From Bacillus sp. SD088 (GTDB taxonomy: Bacteria; Bacillota; Bacilli; Bacillales; Bacillaceae_C), in contig NZ_JADIJK010000009.1 in the NCBI RefSeq assembly GCF_017355205.1, positions 62,001-126,000 on the forward strand: a DNA stretch of 64,000 nt, in the 5' to 3' direction. The notes beneath the pieces are model-generated. The model was given only the letters and a program-made list of their open reading frames with translations, made no database searches and had not been told where the DNA came from. This document shows positions 8,687 to 17,426 of the stretch, in pieces. The stretch's first letter is position 1. Every line of letters begins with the position of its first letter. A program made the position numbers and the translations under genes.

Positions 8687-9445
8687 TTAATTTTTATTGA
8701 TGATGATATCTTGATAGCTTTTAATGATATGATCAGCATTGATAAGATGGTCTGTTCCAATACTTGGTTCAGCAACAATACCAACACTCGCTACCGCATT
8801 TACCTTTTTTCCCAGTATCATATCCCCATCTGAATCACCAACAACAATCGTTTGATCTAACCTTATTCCTAATTGATGACAGGCCAATTCAGCCATATCT
8901 GGGAATGGCTTGCCACGTTCTACCTGATCATGCCCTATCACACTACCAAAATAGGAATCTATATGTAATGCATTTAAATGTTGTACTGCCTGATCATGGT
9001 TATCCGAGGTTATAACCCCAAGTTTGACATCGCATTCTTTCGCCTGATCGAGGAAATGACGTAAACCAGTAATCGATTGAATTTCTTTATCCCAGTGATG
9101 GTTTTTATCCACTTTGCCATAAGTATTGATGACTATTTCAACAGCTTCATTCCATGGCATCCCTTTTTGATAAAGATGAAAAGAAAGAATCGCGATTAAA
9201 TCATCTAATGAACCGATACATAACGGTCCTTTGGGATCCCATTTTTCACTATTCACATCAAACCCGATCGAATGTGCCAATACCTCTTTATCCTTAGCGG
9301 ATAACTGTGCGACCGAAACAATATTATCTATCAATTTATCAGCCCAAGTGACCCATAGGGAGCGAAAATTAATTAATGTACCATCTTTATCAAACAGAAT
9401 GCCATCAATATGGTATGTTTGATTATCAATATTAATTTTTGCCAT
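8687..9445 (-). CDS. HAD-superfamily hydrolase, probable small-molecule phosphatase
   Basis: A 252-residue haloacid-dehalogenase-fold enzyme with all four motifs: FDKDGTL (nucleophile Asp19 and acid Asp21), the Ser/Thr motif in GVITSDNH, the lysine in RGKPFPD and VVGDSDGD. A helical cap inserted after motif I (about residues 25-120) points to a soluble metabolite phosphatase of the phosphoglycolate-phosphatase branch. It is the first gene of the operon with the UgpBAEC-like importer and the PHP enzyme. By context it may release the phosphate from a choline- or glycerol-phosphate product. The ribosome site is weak and distant. Confidence 0.85.
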   Translation of the reverse strand: MAKINIDNQTYHIDGILFDKDGTLINFRSLWVTWADKLIDNIVSVAQLSAKDKEVLAHSIGFDVNSEKWDPKGPLCIGSLDDLIAILSFHLYQKGMPWNEAVEIVINTYGKVDKNHHWDKEIQSITGLRHFLDQAKECDVKLGVITSDNHDQAVQHLNALHIDSYFGSVIGHDQVERGKPFPDMAELACHQLGIRLDQTIVVGDSDGDMILGKKVNAVASVGIVAEPSIGTDHLINADHIIKSYQDIIINKN

Positions 9446-9485
9446 ATTATTTTCTCTTACCCCTCTTCGGTAATTTTATTTAATT

Positions 9486-9507
9486 TATTAAATTTTTATT
9501 TAACAAA
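9486..9507. promoter_or_regulatory. Operator-like 22-bp repeat, copy 1 (HAD-ABC-PHP operon)
   Basis: This repeat is identical to 9978-9999. It contains a perfect dyad TTAAAT-N4-ATTTAA (9488-9503). It lies downstream of TTGACA (complement of 9543-9548) and TATGGT (complement of 9520-9525), which are 17 bases apart, and about 40 bases before the HAD start codon. A repressor bound here would block elongation rather than promoter access. Confidence 0.6.
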
Positions 9508-9934
9508 CTTTATGTAGTTACCATAACGAATATAAAAAATGATGTCAAACCGGTCATTTTTCTTAAAAGCGGGAATTCCGCCTTATTTTTACATTTTCCA
9601 TTAGTTATAGCTATTAAAGAAGAGTTATAGCGCCTTATAAAGCTTAAACAACTAAATATATTTAATTAACCATGTTATATCCCCAATTATGACGATATAT
9701 TACTGTTTTTGGAGAATAAACTTTTTTTGAAATATAAGGCCGATGCTTATAAATCATGAATCTCTGTTTATGTATATACCCCTACTTACCATGACCGCCT
9801 CACTTTAGCGCCCTTTTTCAGTCAAATTAATTTCCCTCATAACTACCATACATTCCTTATATATATTAACGATGAATTAATTGTAAATTAAATGTAAAAG
9901 TATTTAGCTATCACTTTAGAGTTGCTGGCATTTT

Positions 9935-9963
9935 TTGACATCGTTTTCTTGTTATGGTAAGTT
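9935..9963 (+). promoter_or_regulatory. Probable promoter of the betA operon
   Basis: TTGACA at 9935-9940 is a perfect -35 box. With a 17-base spacer the -10 box would be TAAGTT (9958-9963), a weak match, so a regulated promoter is likely. The same words, TTGACATC and GTTATGGTAA, occur on the opposite strand ahead of the HAD gene, with slightly different spacing. Confidence 0.5.
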
Positions 9964-9977
9964 ATGTGTGTTTTAAA

Positions 9978-9999
9978 TATTAAATTTTTATTTAACAAA
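9978..9999. promoter_or_regulatory. Operator-like 22-bp repeat, copy 2 (betA operon)
   Basis: Second exact copy of the 22-bp repeat, with the dyad TTAAAT-N4-ATTTAA at 9980-9995. It begins 15 bases past the proposed -10 box. In B. subtilis, GbsR is reported to repress gbsAB from a site downstream of the promoter by roadblock, so the placement fits. The identity of the binding protein is inference. Confidence 0.6.
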
Positions 10000-10105
10000 T
10001 TTAACGAAGTAATAGAAAGATATCGTTAAGTCTCTTTTTAGTGATACTAGAGATTCCTAGAATTGAAAATCTCATTGTAGCAAATAAAATAAAGGAGTGT
10101 TTTTT

Positions 10106-10285
10106 ATGAGGAAGAGTATTGTAACAGTTGGAGTTGTAACGCTTATATCTTTTTTAATATTTTCACCACGTTCCAGAAAAGCAATCTCTAATTCTATTGA
10201 TGGGGATATGATTGACAAGGCATATGAACTGAGGAATATTTTGTCTGATTTTAGAAGAAATAACAGGGACACAGAATACAAGTAA
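10106..10285 (+). CDS. Small single-span membrane protein upstream of betA
   Basis: A 59-residue open frame with a very good ribosome site (AAAGGAG at 10091-10097) eight bases before the ATG. The start MRKSIVTVGVV leads into one hydrophobic segment (about residues 4-19), then a basic and polar tail rich in Arg, Asn and Asp. I do not recognise the family. It sits between the operator repeat and betA, so it is probably cotranscribed with betA. It may be a small membrane protein or a translated leader. Confidence 0.55.
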   Translation: MRKSIVTVGVVTLISFLIFSPRSRKAISNSIDGDMIDKAYELRNILSDFRRNNRDTEYK

Positions 10286-10356
10286 ACACAGAGGCAAATT
10301 TCGTTATACAAGTTTTATAAATAGCATTTGTGACATTGATATGGAGGTTCAATACT

Positions 10357-12018
10357 ATGGAAAAATATTACGATTATATTGTTGTGGGCGGTGGTAGTGC
10401 GGGTTCAATACTAGGAAATCGCCTTAGTGAAGATGGAACAAAAAGGGTGCTCATTTTAGAGGCAGGAAGAAGTGATTACCCATGGGATTTATTTATTCAA
10501 ATGCCTGCCGCTTTAATGTACCCGTCTGGAAACCCGTTATATGATTGGGGATATAAATCTGATCCTGAGCCGTATATGAACGGCAGACGTATTGCACATG
10601 CACGCGGGAAGATACTAGGCGGATCTAGTTCCATCAATGGAATGATTTATCAACGTGGAAATCCAATGGATTATGAGCGTTGGGGTGCAGATACTGGGAT
10701 GGAATCTTGGGATTATGCACACTGTTTACCTTATTTTAAACGTTTGGAAAATGCGCTTGATTCACCAGATGATGAATTCAGAGGACATGACGGGCCAATA
10801 AAATTAACAAGGGGTCCTGCTGTAAACCCATTATTTAATGCCTTTTTTAAGGCTGGAGAGGAAGCAGGCTATTCTCGTACACTAGATGTTAATAGTTATA
10901 AACAAGAAGGATTCGGGCCATTTGATCGCCATATTTATAATGGAAAACGACTATCTGCAGCACATGCTTATTTAGATCCAATCAAAAAACGCGAGAATCT
11001 AGATATTGAAACATTGGCATTTGCTACGAAAATCAATTTTGAAGGTACAAAAGCAACAGGGGTAACCTATAGAAGAGGAAAACATTTCAAACAAGTATAT
11101 GGCGATGAAATTATCCTTGCGGGTGGAGCGATTAATACACCACAATTACTGCAATTGTCAGGTGTGGGGGATGCAAAACATTTAAATGCGCTTGGTATTA
11201 ATACGGTTGTTGACCTACCCGGTGTCGGTGAAAACCTGCAAGACCACCTTGAAGTATATATTCAGCACTCTTGTCCATTACCTGTGTCAGAACAACCAAG
11301 CCTAGATAAATTAAAAATGCCTTGGATTGGCTTGCAATGGATATTATCGAGAAAAGGACCCGCAGCAAGTAGCCATTTTGAAGGTGGTGGATTTGTCCGT
11401 TCCAATGAAGATGTGGATTATCCAAACCTAATGTATCATTTCCTTCCACTTGCTGTTCGATATGATGGTAAGAAAGCAGATACTGAACATGGATTCCAAG
11501 TACATGTCGGTCCAATGTATTCAGATGCACGCGGATCTTTAAAAATTAAATCAACAGACCCCACTGAACATCCAAGTATGGTTTTTAATTATCTTTCTAC
11601 TGAGCAAGATAGACGAGAATGGGTAGAGGCAGTAAAAGTAACAAGGAATATTATTTCACAGCAAGCTTTGAAACCCTATAACTCTGGTGAAATTTCTCCA
11701 GGGCCTGCTGTGCAAACAGATGAAGAAATTCTAGAATGGGTAAGAAATGATGCAGAAACAGCTTTACACCCATGTGGAACAGCGAAAATAGGAGATGCTT
11801 CAGATCCAATGGCTGTTGTTGATCCTAATACGATGAAAGTACATGGCCTTGAGAATGTATGTGTTGTTGATGCCTCTGCAATGCCGTATGTAACAAATGG
11901 AAATATCCATGCACCTGTGCTTATGTTAGCGGAAAAAGCGGCAGATTTGATTCGTGGTAAAAAACCATTAGAACCACTATATTTAGATTATTATAAACAT
12001 GAACGTTTAGTTAAATAG
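10357..12018 (+). CDS. betA: Choline dehydrogenase (GMC oxidoreductase)
   Basis: A 553-residue FAD enzyme of the glucose-methanol-choline family that oxidises choline to betaine aldehyde. The N-terminal Rossmann motif is VVGGGSAGS, the GMC signatures are [18 protein letters not shown] and [15 protein letters not shown], and the C-terminal active-site part contains HPCGTAKIG and VVDASAMPY. The length matches BetA. B. subtilis uses an alcohol dehydrogenase (GbsB) for this step, so a BetA-type enzyme beside a GbsR-type repressor is a mixed arrangement, seen in some halotolerant Bacillaceae. Start ATG at 10357, ten bases after GGAGG; betB follows after 51 bases. Confidence 0.93.
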   Translation: MEKYYDYIVVGGGSAGSILGNRLSEDGTKRVLILEAGRSDYPWDLFIQMPAALMYPSGNPLYDWGYKSDPEPYMNGRRIAHARGKILGGSSSINGMIYQRGNPMDYERWGADTGMESWDYAHCLPYFKRLENALDSPDDEFRGHDGPIKLTRGPAVNPLFNAFFKAGEEAGYSRTLDVNSYKQEGFGPFDRHIYNGKRLSAAHAYLDPIKKRENLDIETLAFATKINFEGTKATGVTYRRGKHFKQVYGDEIILAGGAINTPQLLQLSGVGDAKHLNALGINTVVDLPGVGENLQDHLEVYIQHSCPLPVSEQPSLDKLKMPWIGLQWILSRKGPAASSHFEGGGFVRSNEDVDYPNLMYHFLPLAVRYDGKKADTEHGFQVHVGPMYSDARGSLKIKSTDPTEHPSMVFNYLSTEQDRREWVEAVKVTRNIISQQALKPYNSGEISPGPAVQTDEEILEWVRNDAETALHPCGTAKIGDASDPMAVVDPNTMKVHGLENVCVVDASAMPYVTNGNIHAPVLMLAEKAADLIRGKKPLEPLYLDYYKHERLVK

Positions 12019-12069
12019 TCCGATTTCATTATTCGATAAATGGATAATTCTAAAAGAGGAGGAACTTTT

Positions 12070-13542
12070 TTGCAAACTAAAAAACAATATATCAATGGTC
12101 AATGGATAGATGCTATTGCTAAAGGTACAAGAGATATTATCAATCCTTTTAATCAAGAAGTTATTGCACGTGTACCCGAAAGTACGAAAGAAGACACTGA
12201 AGCCGCTATTCTGGCAGCAAGAAAAGCCTTTGATGATGGCATATGGTCGACAACTCCTGCTATCGAACGTGGTGCTAAAGTTCGAAAAATTGCTGACCTT
12301 GTTGAACGTGATAAAGAAGAGTTAGCGAAATTAGAATCACTTGATACCGGAAAAACAGTAGAAGAAAGCCGTTGGGATATGGATGACATTGCCGGTGTCT
12401 TTCGTTACTATGCTGATTTATCTGATAAAGATGGTGGAGAAATCATTGATTCACCTGTTCCAAATTCTATTAGTAAAATTGTTCGTGAGCCTGTTGGTGT
12501 CTGTGGACAAATTACCCCTTGGAATTATCCTTTACTACAAGCATCATGGAAATTAGCCCCAGCACTTGCAACTGGGAATACGCTAATCATGAAGCCAAGT
12601 GAAATTACACCGTTAACAACGATTAAAGTGTTTGAATTAATGGAAGAAGCCGGTATCCCTGCTGGTGTTGTCAATCTTGTATTAGGTACGGGTGCTGAGG
12701 TTGGTGCTGTCCTGGCTGATCATAAAGATGTTGATTTGATTTCCTTTACTGGTGGTCTACAAACCGGAAAAAAAATTATGCGGGCAGCGAGTAATAATAT
12801 GAAAAATATTGCCCTTGAACTAGGTGGAAAAAATCCAAATGTTATCTTTGCTGATGCTGATTTTGATACTGCGATAGACCAAGCAATGAATGCCGTATTC
12901 TTCCATGCGGGACAAATCTGTTCAGCTGGTACTAGGGTTATTGTAGAGGAAAATATTCATGATAAATTTGTACAAACATTAGTGGAAAAGGTGAAAAACA
13001 TTCGCCTTGGAAATGGATTTGATGAACAAACACAAATGGGCCCACTAATTTCTAAAGAACATTTACAAAAGGTCGTAGCCTACGTGGAGGACGGTGTTAA
13101 GGAAGGCGCAGTCATTGCTACAGGTGGTAAGCAACCCGATGATCCAGCATTACAAGATGGATTCTTCTATTTGCCTACCATTTTAACCAATTGTTCTACA
13201 GAAATGGGTGTTGTCCAAAATGAAGGATTTGGTCCAGTCATTACGATTGAGAAATTCTCTACTGAAGAGGAAGCCATCAGATTAGCCAATGACTCTATTT
13301 ATGGATTATCTGGCGGAATTTGGACAAATGATTTAACAAGAGCAGAACGCCTTAGTAGAAAAATGCGTATGGGCACTGTTTGGATTAATGAATTTAATGT
13401 ATACTTCCCCCAAGCGCCTTGGGGTGGATTTAAGCAATCAGGTATTGGCTATGAATTAGGTAAACTTGGGTTAGATGCATACACGGAAACAAAGCATATT
13501 TTCCAAAACCTTGATCCACAACCGATCCATTGGTTTCAATAG
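12070..13542 (+). CDS. betB: Betaine aldehyde dehydrogenase
   Basis: A 490-residue NAD(P)-dependent aldehyde dehydrogenase that completes choline oxidation to glycine betaine, the compatible solute. The catalytic residues are visible: Glu250 in LELGGKNP and Cys284 in HAGQICSAGTR. The coenzyme motif ITPWNYPLLQ and the SFTGG motif are present. The length equals that of B. subtilis GbsA. I chose the TTG at 12070 because AAGAGGAGG lies immediately upstream and the protein then begins like its homologues (QYINGQWID). It is the last gene of the betA operon; no clear terminator follows, and an insertion element begins 43 bases downstream. Confidence 0.94.
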   Translation: MQTKKQYINGQWIDAIAKGTRDIINPFNQEVIARVPESTKEDTEAAILAARKAFDDGIWSTTPAIERGAKVRKIADLVERDKEELAKLESLDTGKTVEESRWDMDDIAGVFRYYADLSDKDGGEIIDSPVPNSISKIVREPVGVCGQITPWNYPLLQASWKLAPALATGNTLIMKPSEITPLTTIKVFELMEEAGIPAGVVNLVLGTGAEVGAVLADHKDVDLISFTGGLQTGKKIMRAASNNMKNIALELGGKNPNVIFADADFDTAIDQAMNAVFFHAGQICSAGTRVIVEENIHDKFVQTLVEKVKNIRLGNGFDEQTQMGPLISKEHLQKVVAYVEDGVKEGAVIATGGKQPDDPALQDGFFYLPTILTNCSTEMGVVQNEGFGPVITIEKFSTEEEAIRLANDSIYGLSGGIWTNDLTRAERLSRKMRMGTVWINEFNVYFPQAPWGGFKQSGIGYELGKLGLDAYTETKHIFQNLDPQPIHWFQ

Positions 13543-13765
13543 AAATAAATAGACTGATTAAGATCGCATATGTGCAGATTGGAATACACTCTCGGAATTT
13601 CGAGGAGTAAATTTGCAGGATTTCGAAAACCTTACTGAGAATTGAGCCTTTGGTATTCATTTTCAAAACCTTTTCAAAAAAGGCATGCCAAAGAAGCATC
13701 ACAAATGAAGTTTTTTTAAAAAAAGGTTGTTTTTGTAAACACGGTTGTCTACCAAGATCGTGCAT

Positions 13766-13893
13766 GGTTGATTTCCGCTACAGTTGCTCTCTTTCCGCGG
13801 GGCGGGCGGTGAGCCTCCTCGGCGTAAACGCCTGTGGGGTCTCACCTGTCCCGCTAATTCCGCAGGAGTCTCGCACTTTCGCTCCAATCAACC
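13766..13893. repeat. GC-rich hairpin repeat, type A (in copy A)
   Basis: About 128 bases with inverted ends GGTTGAT and ATCAACC and a GC-rich core that includes CCGCGGGGCGGGCGG and GGGGTCTCACCTGTCCCGC. An inverted near-copy lies at 39502-39628. Such repeats are common between genes in Bacillaceae; short open frames through them are not real genes. Confidence 0.75.
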
Positions 13894-14157
13894 TTTAACA
13901 GATTTTGTTTTAAAAGCAACACTCCGGAAACAGTAAGAATTTGAGATTGAAAGAAGTCGAAAAGGCGATCTGATGGTCATTCCTTTTTCTGATCAAGTCT
14001 CGGAAGGATCCATTCGACCAATCGTTTTATCCGTCCGGGTTTTGAGATCCTTTTCGCCTTTCTTCCCCTTTTGGGGCTTACGCTTACGGGATCGTTTCTT
14101 TTTGTGGGTCACATTCTTTTTTTCGCTAGCCCATAATCGAAGAAGAAAAGCGCAGGC

Positions 14158-14517
14158 GCCCGTTTAGCAACGTACAAACTTTCATAATGAGGATGAACAG
14201 CTAAATTCGAGCCGTCCTACGCACCACTATTCTTTGTTTCCGCTGAATTTTTGGTGCGTAGAACTTCCTACGTACCTTTTTTTCCGTTTTCACTGGATTT
14301 TTGGTGCGTAGCGCTCTCATAGACAATCCTTTTCCTTGTTTCAAGAAGTAACTAAAGCAAAAAAGAGAAATCTGCACAAAGAAAAGCAGCTGTTCAATAA
14401 GCAACAACAACAAGGACGAAGAGAAAGAATGAAGCTCTCTTCGTTTTTATTGATGAATACAGTCTAAGAAAAGTGTAATCGCCCGTTTAACGATGTACAA
14501 ACTTTACTAATAAGGAA
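14158..14517. repeat. Pair of direct repeats and a small hairpin inside copy A
   Basis: GCCCGTTTAGCAACGTAC at 14158-14175 and the related GCCCGTTTAACGATGTAC at 14482-14499 start two 36-base direct repeats 324 bases apart. Between them, CTACGCACCA (14217-14226) and TGGTGCGTAG (14252-14261) form a hairpin whose right arm recurs near 14310. This suggests a nested insertion or partial duplication within the element. Confidence 0.45.
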
Positions 14518-14624
14518 ACTGCCATAAGCTTGGAAAGAGAATGGATGTTGACTTACGCAAGCAGGCACCGAAAGTTTGCTGGGCGCTGGAGCTAGACGAC
14601 AAAACTCAAAATTACAACTTATCC

Positions 14625-15062
14625 TCAAGCCAAGAATTTTATAGTACGCTTAACAATAAAAAAGTCGTGAAATGTGCCAACACCCGGCGTATTTCCAGGT
14701 TTAAATCCACTAAGTATGGCATAAAGAGGAACACGAACGAGTTCATCCACCCAATTCGTAATACTCATGGTAGGATTCGTCAAAATCAAAAGCAGATAAG
14801 ATCGCACCATGGATGCAGGATCTCGCGGTTCTGGTCCTCAGGCTCCGTAAACGTCCTGTAGTTTTGTCGTCATCTCAGAAAGATCCGTAATCCATAATTT
14901 GGAGATGACAGGCCAATCCTTATGGACCAACGTTAAGATACCTGCAGAATGGTGTTTCTGGAGTTGTTCTATGACAAAATTTTGATAAGCTTCATGCGGA
15001 ACAAAAACAGGTTTCATCCTAAACACCTCAATCACAGTTAGGAAGGAAATCAATCCCTTCAC
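14625..15062 (-). pseudogene. Transposase remnant of copy A
   Basis: On the minus strand a frame starting near 15062 encodes MKPVFVPHEAYQNF, reaches LQDVYGA and stops at a TGA. The same frame continues as GPEPRDPASMVRSYLLLILT and then KPGNTPGVGTFHDFF, which reads like the N-terminal third of a DDE-type IS transposase. The single internal stop and the lost C-terminal part mark it as dead. Basic-rich minus-strand fragments at 13990-14170 may be further debris of the same gene. I cannot name the IS family with confidence. Confidence 0.7.
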
Positions 15063-15238
15063 CGGCGATTATTGTGGTGTTTTCAAAAATTCAAGTGTTT
15101 TCGACAAAGATAGCAACAAAATTTTATTGTGGTTCATTGTATAAAAACGAAAAAAATTTTACGGAAATAGTCCAAAAGGAAGATGGGTTAGAACGGGGTA
15201 TTGTCAGATGGCTTTCCATGAAGCAAAAGAATAGCTTA

Positions 15239-15374
15239 GTTGATTGGAGGAGTGGAAGGCGGCGACTCCAGGGGGATTAACGTGACAGGTGAGATCCCGC
15301 AGGAGCGTAGCGACGAGGAAGCTCACCGCACCCCCCCCCCCCCGGAAAGCGTCCGCCTGGAACGGAAATCAACG
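15239..15374. repeat. GC-rich hairpin repeat, type B, with a 13-C run
   Basis: Runs from GTTGATTGGAG to GGAAATCAAC and matches 39003-39132 in inverted orientation. The core contains GGTGAGATCCCGCAGGAGCG. A run of 13 C residues lies at 15331-15343, where the other copy has a short G-rich stretch; the run length may be unstable or hard to sequence. Confidence 0.7.
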
Positions 15375-15679
15375 GTGACTAGCAGATAGATATGATCTCA
15401 TTCAATGTAGAAGGGGCAATTATGAATAAAAAGTGAAATATCCTCTATTAAATGTAGGAGGAGAAATAAAAAATTGGTACAAGACTTGGCAAATGCCGAG
15501 AGTCTATTGGAATAAGAGGAGGGGCGGCTCACCTTTTGAGCCTTTGCCCGTTTACCTAATACATGCCTTTTTAGGCAAAATATGTTCAATGTTAATGGTT
15601 ATTGAAAATGAGTGTATCATAATGAATCATTAGGTATTTTGGTCTGCTTTTTATCATATATAACTGTGATACTAGAGAA

Positions 15680-15809
15680 CTATAGGACGTTACTGCCCGT
15701 TAATGAGAGATAAATCACTTTTTCTGGGAAGTAAATGTTTTTGCACCTATAAAGGGTACTTTTTCCCTTCATAGGTGCAGGAGTATCAACTAAGCACCAC
15801 GTCCTATAG
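15680..15809. repeat. Small inverted-repeat element (130 bp)
   Basis: CTATAGGACGT (15680-15690) and ACGTCCTATAG (15799-15809) are perfect inverted ends. Inside is a second near-perfect hairpin, TGCACCTAT (15742-15750) with ATAGGTGCA (15771-15779), extended by AAAGGG/CCCTTC. Its left part contains an inverted copy of the CATTAACGGGC word seen at 20452 and 22662. It looks like a MITE-like or structural repeat rather than a gene. Confidence 0.55.
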
Positions 15810-15865
15810 CAACGTCAATGGACTCGCATTCAGTTTAGCATTTTAAAGAATATTCTACTTTTCTA

Positions 15866-17164
15866 TCACTCTTTTCCTTGCATTTCTTTTACAATCGTTT
15901 CGTATTCATCTTTCAATTTGCGAATAAATGTCACACTGTCTTCATTTGATTCCAAAAACTCATTTGCCTTCCCATTCATAAATCCGTTTAAAGGTTCATC
16001 ATATTTGGAATAGGGTGGAACAGGTGCCAGTTTTTGGGTAAATGGAGCCCTTGCATTATAGTCGCTTTCATATTGATCAAGAATTTGCCCGCCAAATTCG
16101 TCAAAAATAGTCGTATCCTCAATTGTCGGTGGACTGCCAACATATGACAGCACCTTCTGTCCCTCCGGACTAGCCAAGTGAGCCATCACTTTAAACGCTT
16201 CATCTGGATGCTTACTGTGTTTGGTAATATTAAAGGATAAAGCAACAGCTGATGGGCCGATATTAGGAAGCTCCTTCCAAACTGGTGTTGTAACCATATC
16301 AAATTGAAAGCCATCTACGGGAGCAATAAGTGGCAAATGTGTAGCATTCGCTATCCACATAGCAATATTTTGTTTGTTTTCATGAAATCCATCCGGGTTA
16401 TCTTCATCCTTTTCTTGCATTCCAGGAATATCTCGAATGCTCGCTAATAAATCAAAATACTGTTTCGTTAATGGAGCATCTGCGAATAAAACTTCTCCCG
16501 TTTCAGGATCGGTCCCAGGTATACTCAATTGTCTATAAGGGATATTTGTCGCCCAATTGAGGATTTGCATACCTTTGTATTGAATCCCCTCACGTTCATC
16601 AGTCAATTTCCGAGCGAGATCAACCACCTCATCCCAGGTCATACCATCAGTTGGATAATCTTCTCCAAACTTATCAAAAATATCTTTATTATAATACATC
16701 GCCGTCATTCCGACTTCTAGCGGCAATCCATATAAATGTCCTTCTCCAGTGGGATCATAAGTGCGTAGATCATCTACAATTCCTTCCCGGAAAATACCTA
16801 AATCAAATTTATGTTTTTCAATAAGCTCATCAATCGGCATTAGTAAATCCAAATCTTCAACATATTCAGCAGAGGGAGCAACAGTAATAATATCTGGAAC
16901 ATCCCCTTTGGCAAATAGTTCCTGAAGCCCATTAATATCCGCTGGATTCCCTTCCATCAACTCTAAATTGATATCAGGAAAAGCCTCACTAATTTGATCT
17001 TTAAAGCGATTTTTAAAGACTTCTTCATCGACTGCAATAAGCATCTTCAAGTGAACTTTATCATCGTTTTCATTTTCTTTCCCCGTTTTTTTCGTACACC
17101 CACTCAGAAACATAATCGAACAAAGTCCTATAATGAGAACAGATAACCAAAATTTTTTATTCAT
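15866..17164 (-). CDS. Orphan extracellular substrate-binding lipoprotein
   Basis: A 432-residue type-1 extracellular solute-binding protein with a lipoprotein signal (MNKKFWLSVLIIGLCSIMF, lipobox LSGC). The mature protein has the two-lobe pattern of sugar-binding proteins, including the hinge-side motif MTAMYYNKDIFDKFGE. No permease or ATPase gene is adjacent, so it must use permeases encoded elsewhere. A cre-like site lies just upstream (17198-17211), suggesting glucose repression. Its gene is the last of the minus-strand block next to insertion copy A. The ligand is unknown; sugars or oligosaccharides are likely. Confidence 0.85.
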   Translation of the reverse strand: MNKKFWLSVLIIGLCSIMFLSGCTKKTGKENENDDKVHLKMLIAVDEEVFKNRFKDQISEAFPDINLELMEGNPADINGLQELFAKGDVPDIITVAPSAEYVEDLDLLMPIDELIEKHKFDLGIFREGIVDDLRTYDPTGEGHLYGLPLEVGMTAMYYNKDIFDKFGEDYPTDGMTWDEVVDLARKLTDEREGIQYKGMQILNWATNIPYRQLSIPGTDPETGEVLFADAPLTKQYFDLLASIRDIPGMQEKDEDNPDGFHENKQNIAMWIANATHLPLIAPVDGFQFDMVTTPVWKELPNIGPSAVALSFNITKHSKHPDEAFKVMAHLASPEGQKVLSYVGSPPTIEDTTIFDEFGGQILDQYESDYNARAPFTQKLAPVPPYSKYDEPLNGFMNGKANEFLESNEDSVTFIRKLKDEYETIVKEMQGKE

Positions 17165-17197
17165 CTAATCCCCCTTATTTATTCATTTCATCAAAAC

Positions 17198-17211
17198 AGA
17201 AAACGCTTTCA
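17198..17211. promoter_or_regulatory. cre-like site upstream of the orphan binding protein
   Basis: AGAAAACGCTTTCA, read on the minus strand as TGAAAGCGTTTTCT, fits the CcpA consensus TGWAANCGNTNWCA apart from the last base. It lies 34 bases from the start codon. A LacI-type regulator could also bind such a sequence. Confidence 0.55.
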
Positions 17212-17426
17212 TTTATATAACTCCTCTATGACCTCCTTCGCAAAACTCCCTTGTCTACTTTTATTTTCTCAGTGAACAGGAGGATAATAAATAAGGAATT
17301 TCCTCTCATACATGCTAAAATTCCCCATTTACATTTTATATTAACCTATTTAACGAGGGATTTAAACCTATATTACATATATATTAAACAATCAACAAAA
17401 TATAATTTCAATTTCTTGATAATAAC

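Larger units (their letters stand above)
9446..10105. promoter_or_regulatory. Divergent regulatory region between the HAD-ABC-PHP operon and the betA operon
   Basis: About 650 bases without a gene. Both sides carry the same elements: TTGACATC, then GTTATGGTAA, then an identical 22-bp repeat. These run leftwards from 9548 for the HAD operon and rightwards from 9935 for the betA operon. Between the two sets lie about 380 A+T-rich bases with a small palindrome (GCGGGAATTCCGC near 9568). This layout suggests one regulator, probably the GbsR-like protein, controls both operons. Confidence 0.6.
13585..15506. mobile_element. Decayed insertion sequence, copy A (1.9 kb)
   Basis: Ends are TACACTCTCGGAATTT (13585-13600) and the inverted copy of TAGACTCTCGGCATTT (15491-15506), matching at 14 of 16 positions. 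A 6-bp direct duplication TTGGAA flanks it (13579-13584 and 15507-15512). Inside are a broken transposase gene on the minus strand and two GC-rich hairpin repeats, one toward each end. The same order occurs, inverted, at 38842-39785. The family is not assigned. It cannot move by itself because the transposase gene is broken. Confidence 0.8.

Noticed and set aside
13650-14167. Short open frames in the GC-rich part of insertion copy A
   Set aside because: They follow the hairpin repeats or read the transposase debris on the wrong strand.
15398-15633. Two short frames to the right of copy A
   Set aside because: They straddle the insertion end on opposite strands, lack ribosome sites and show no recognisable protein features.
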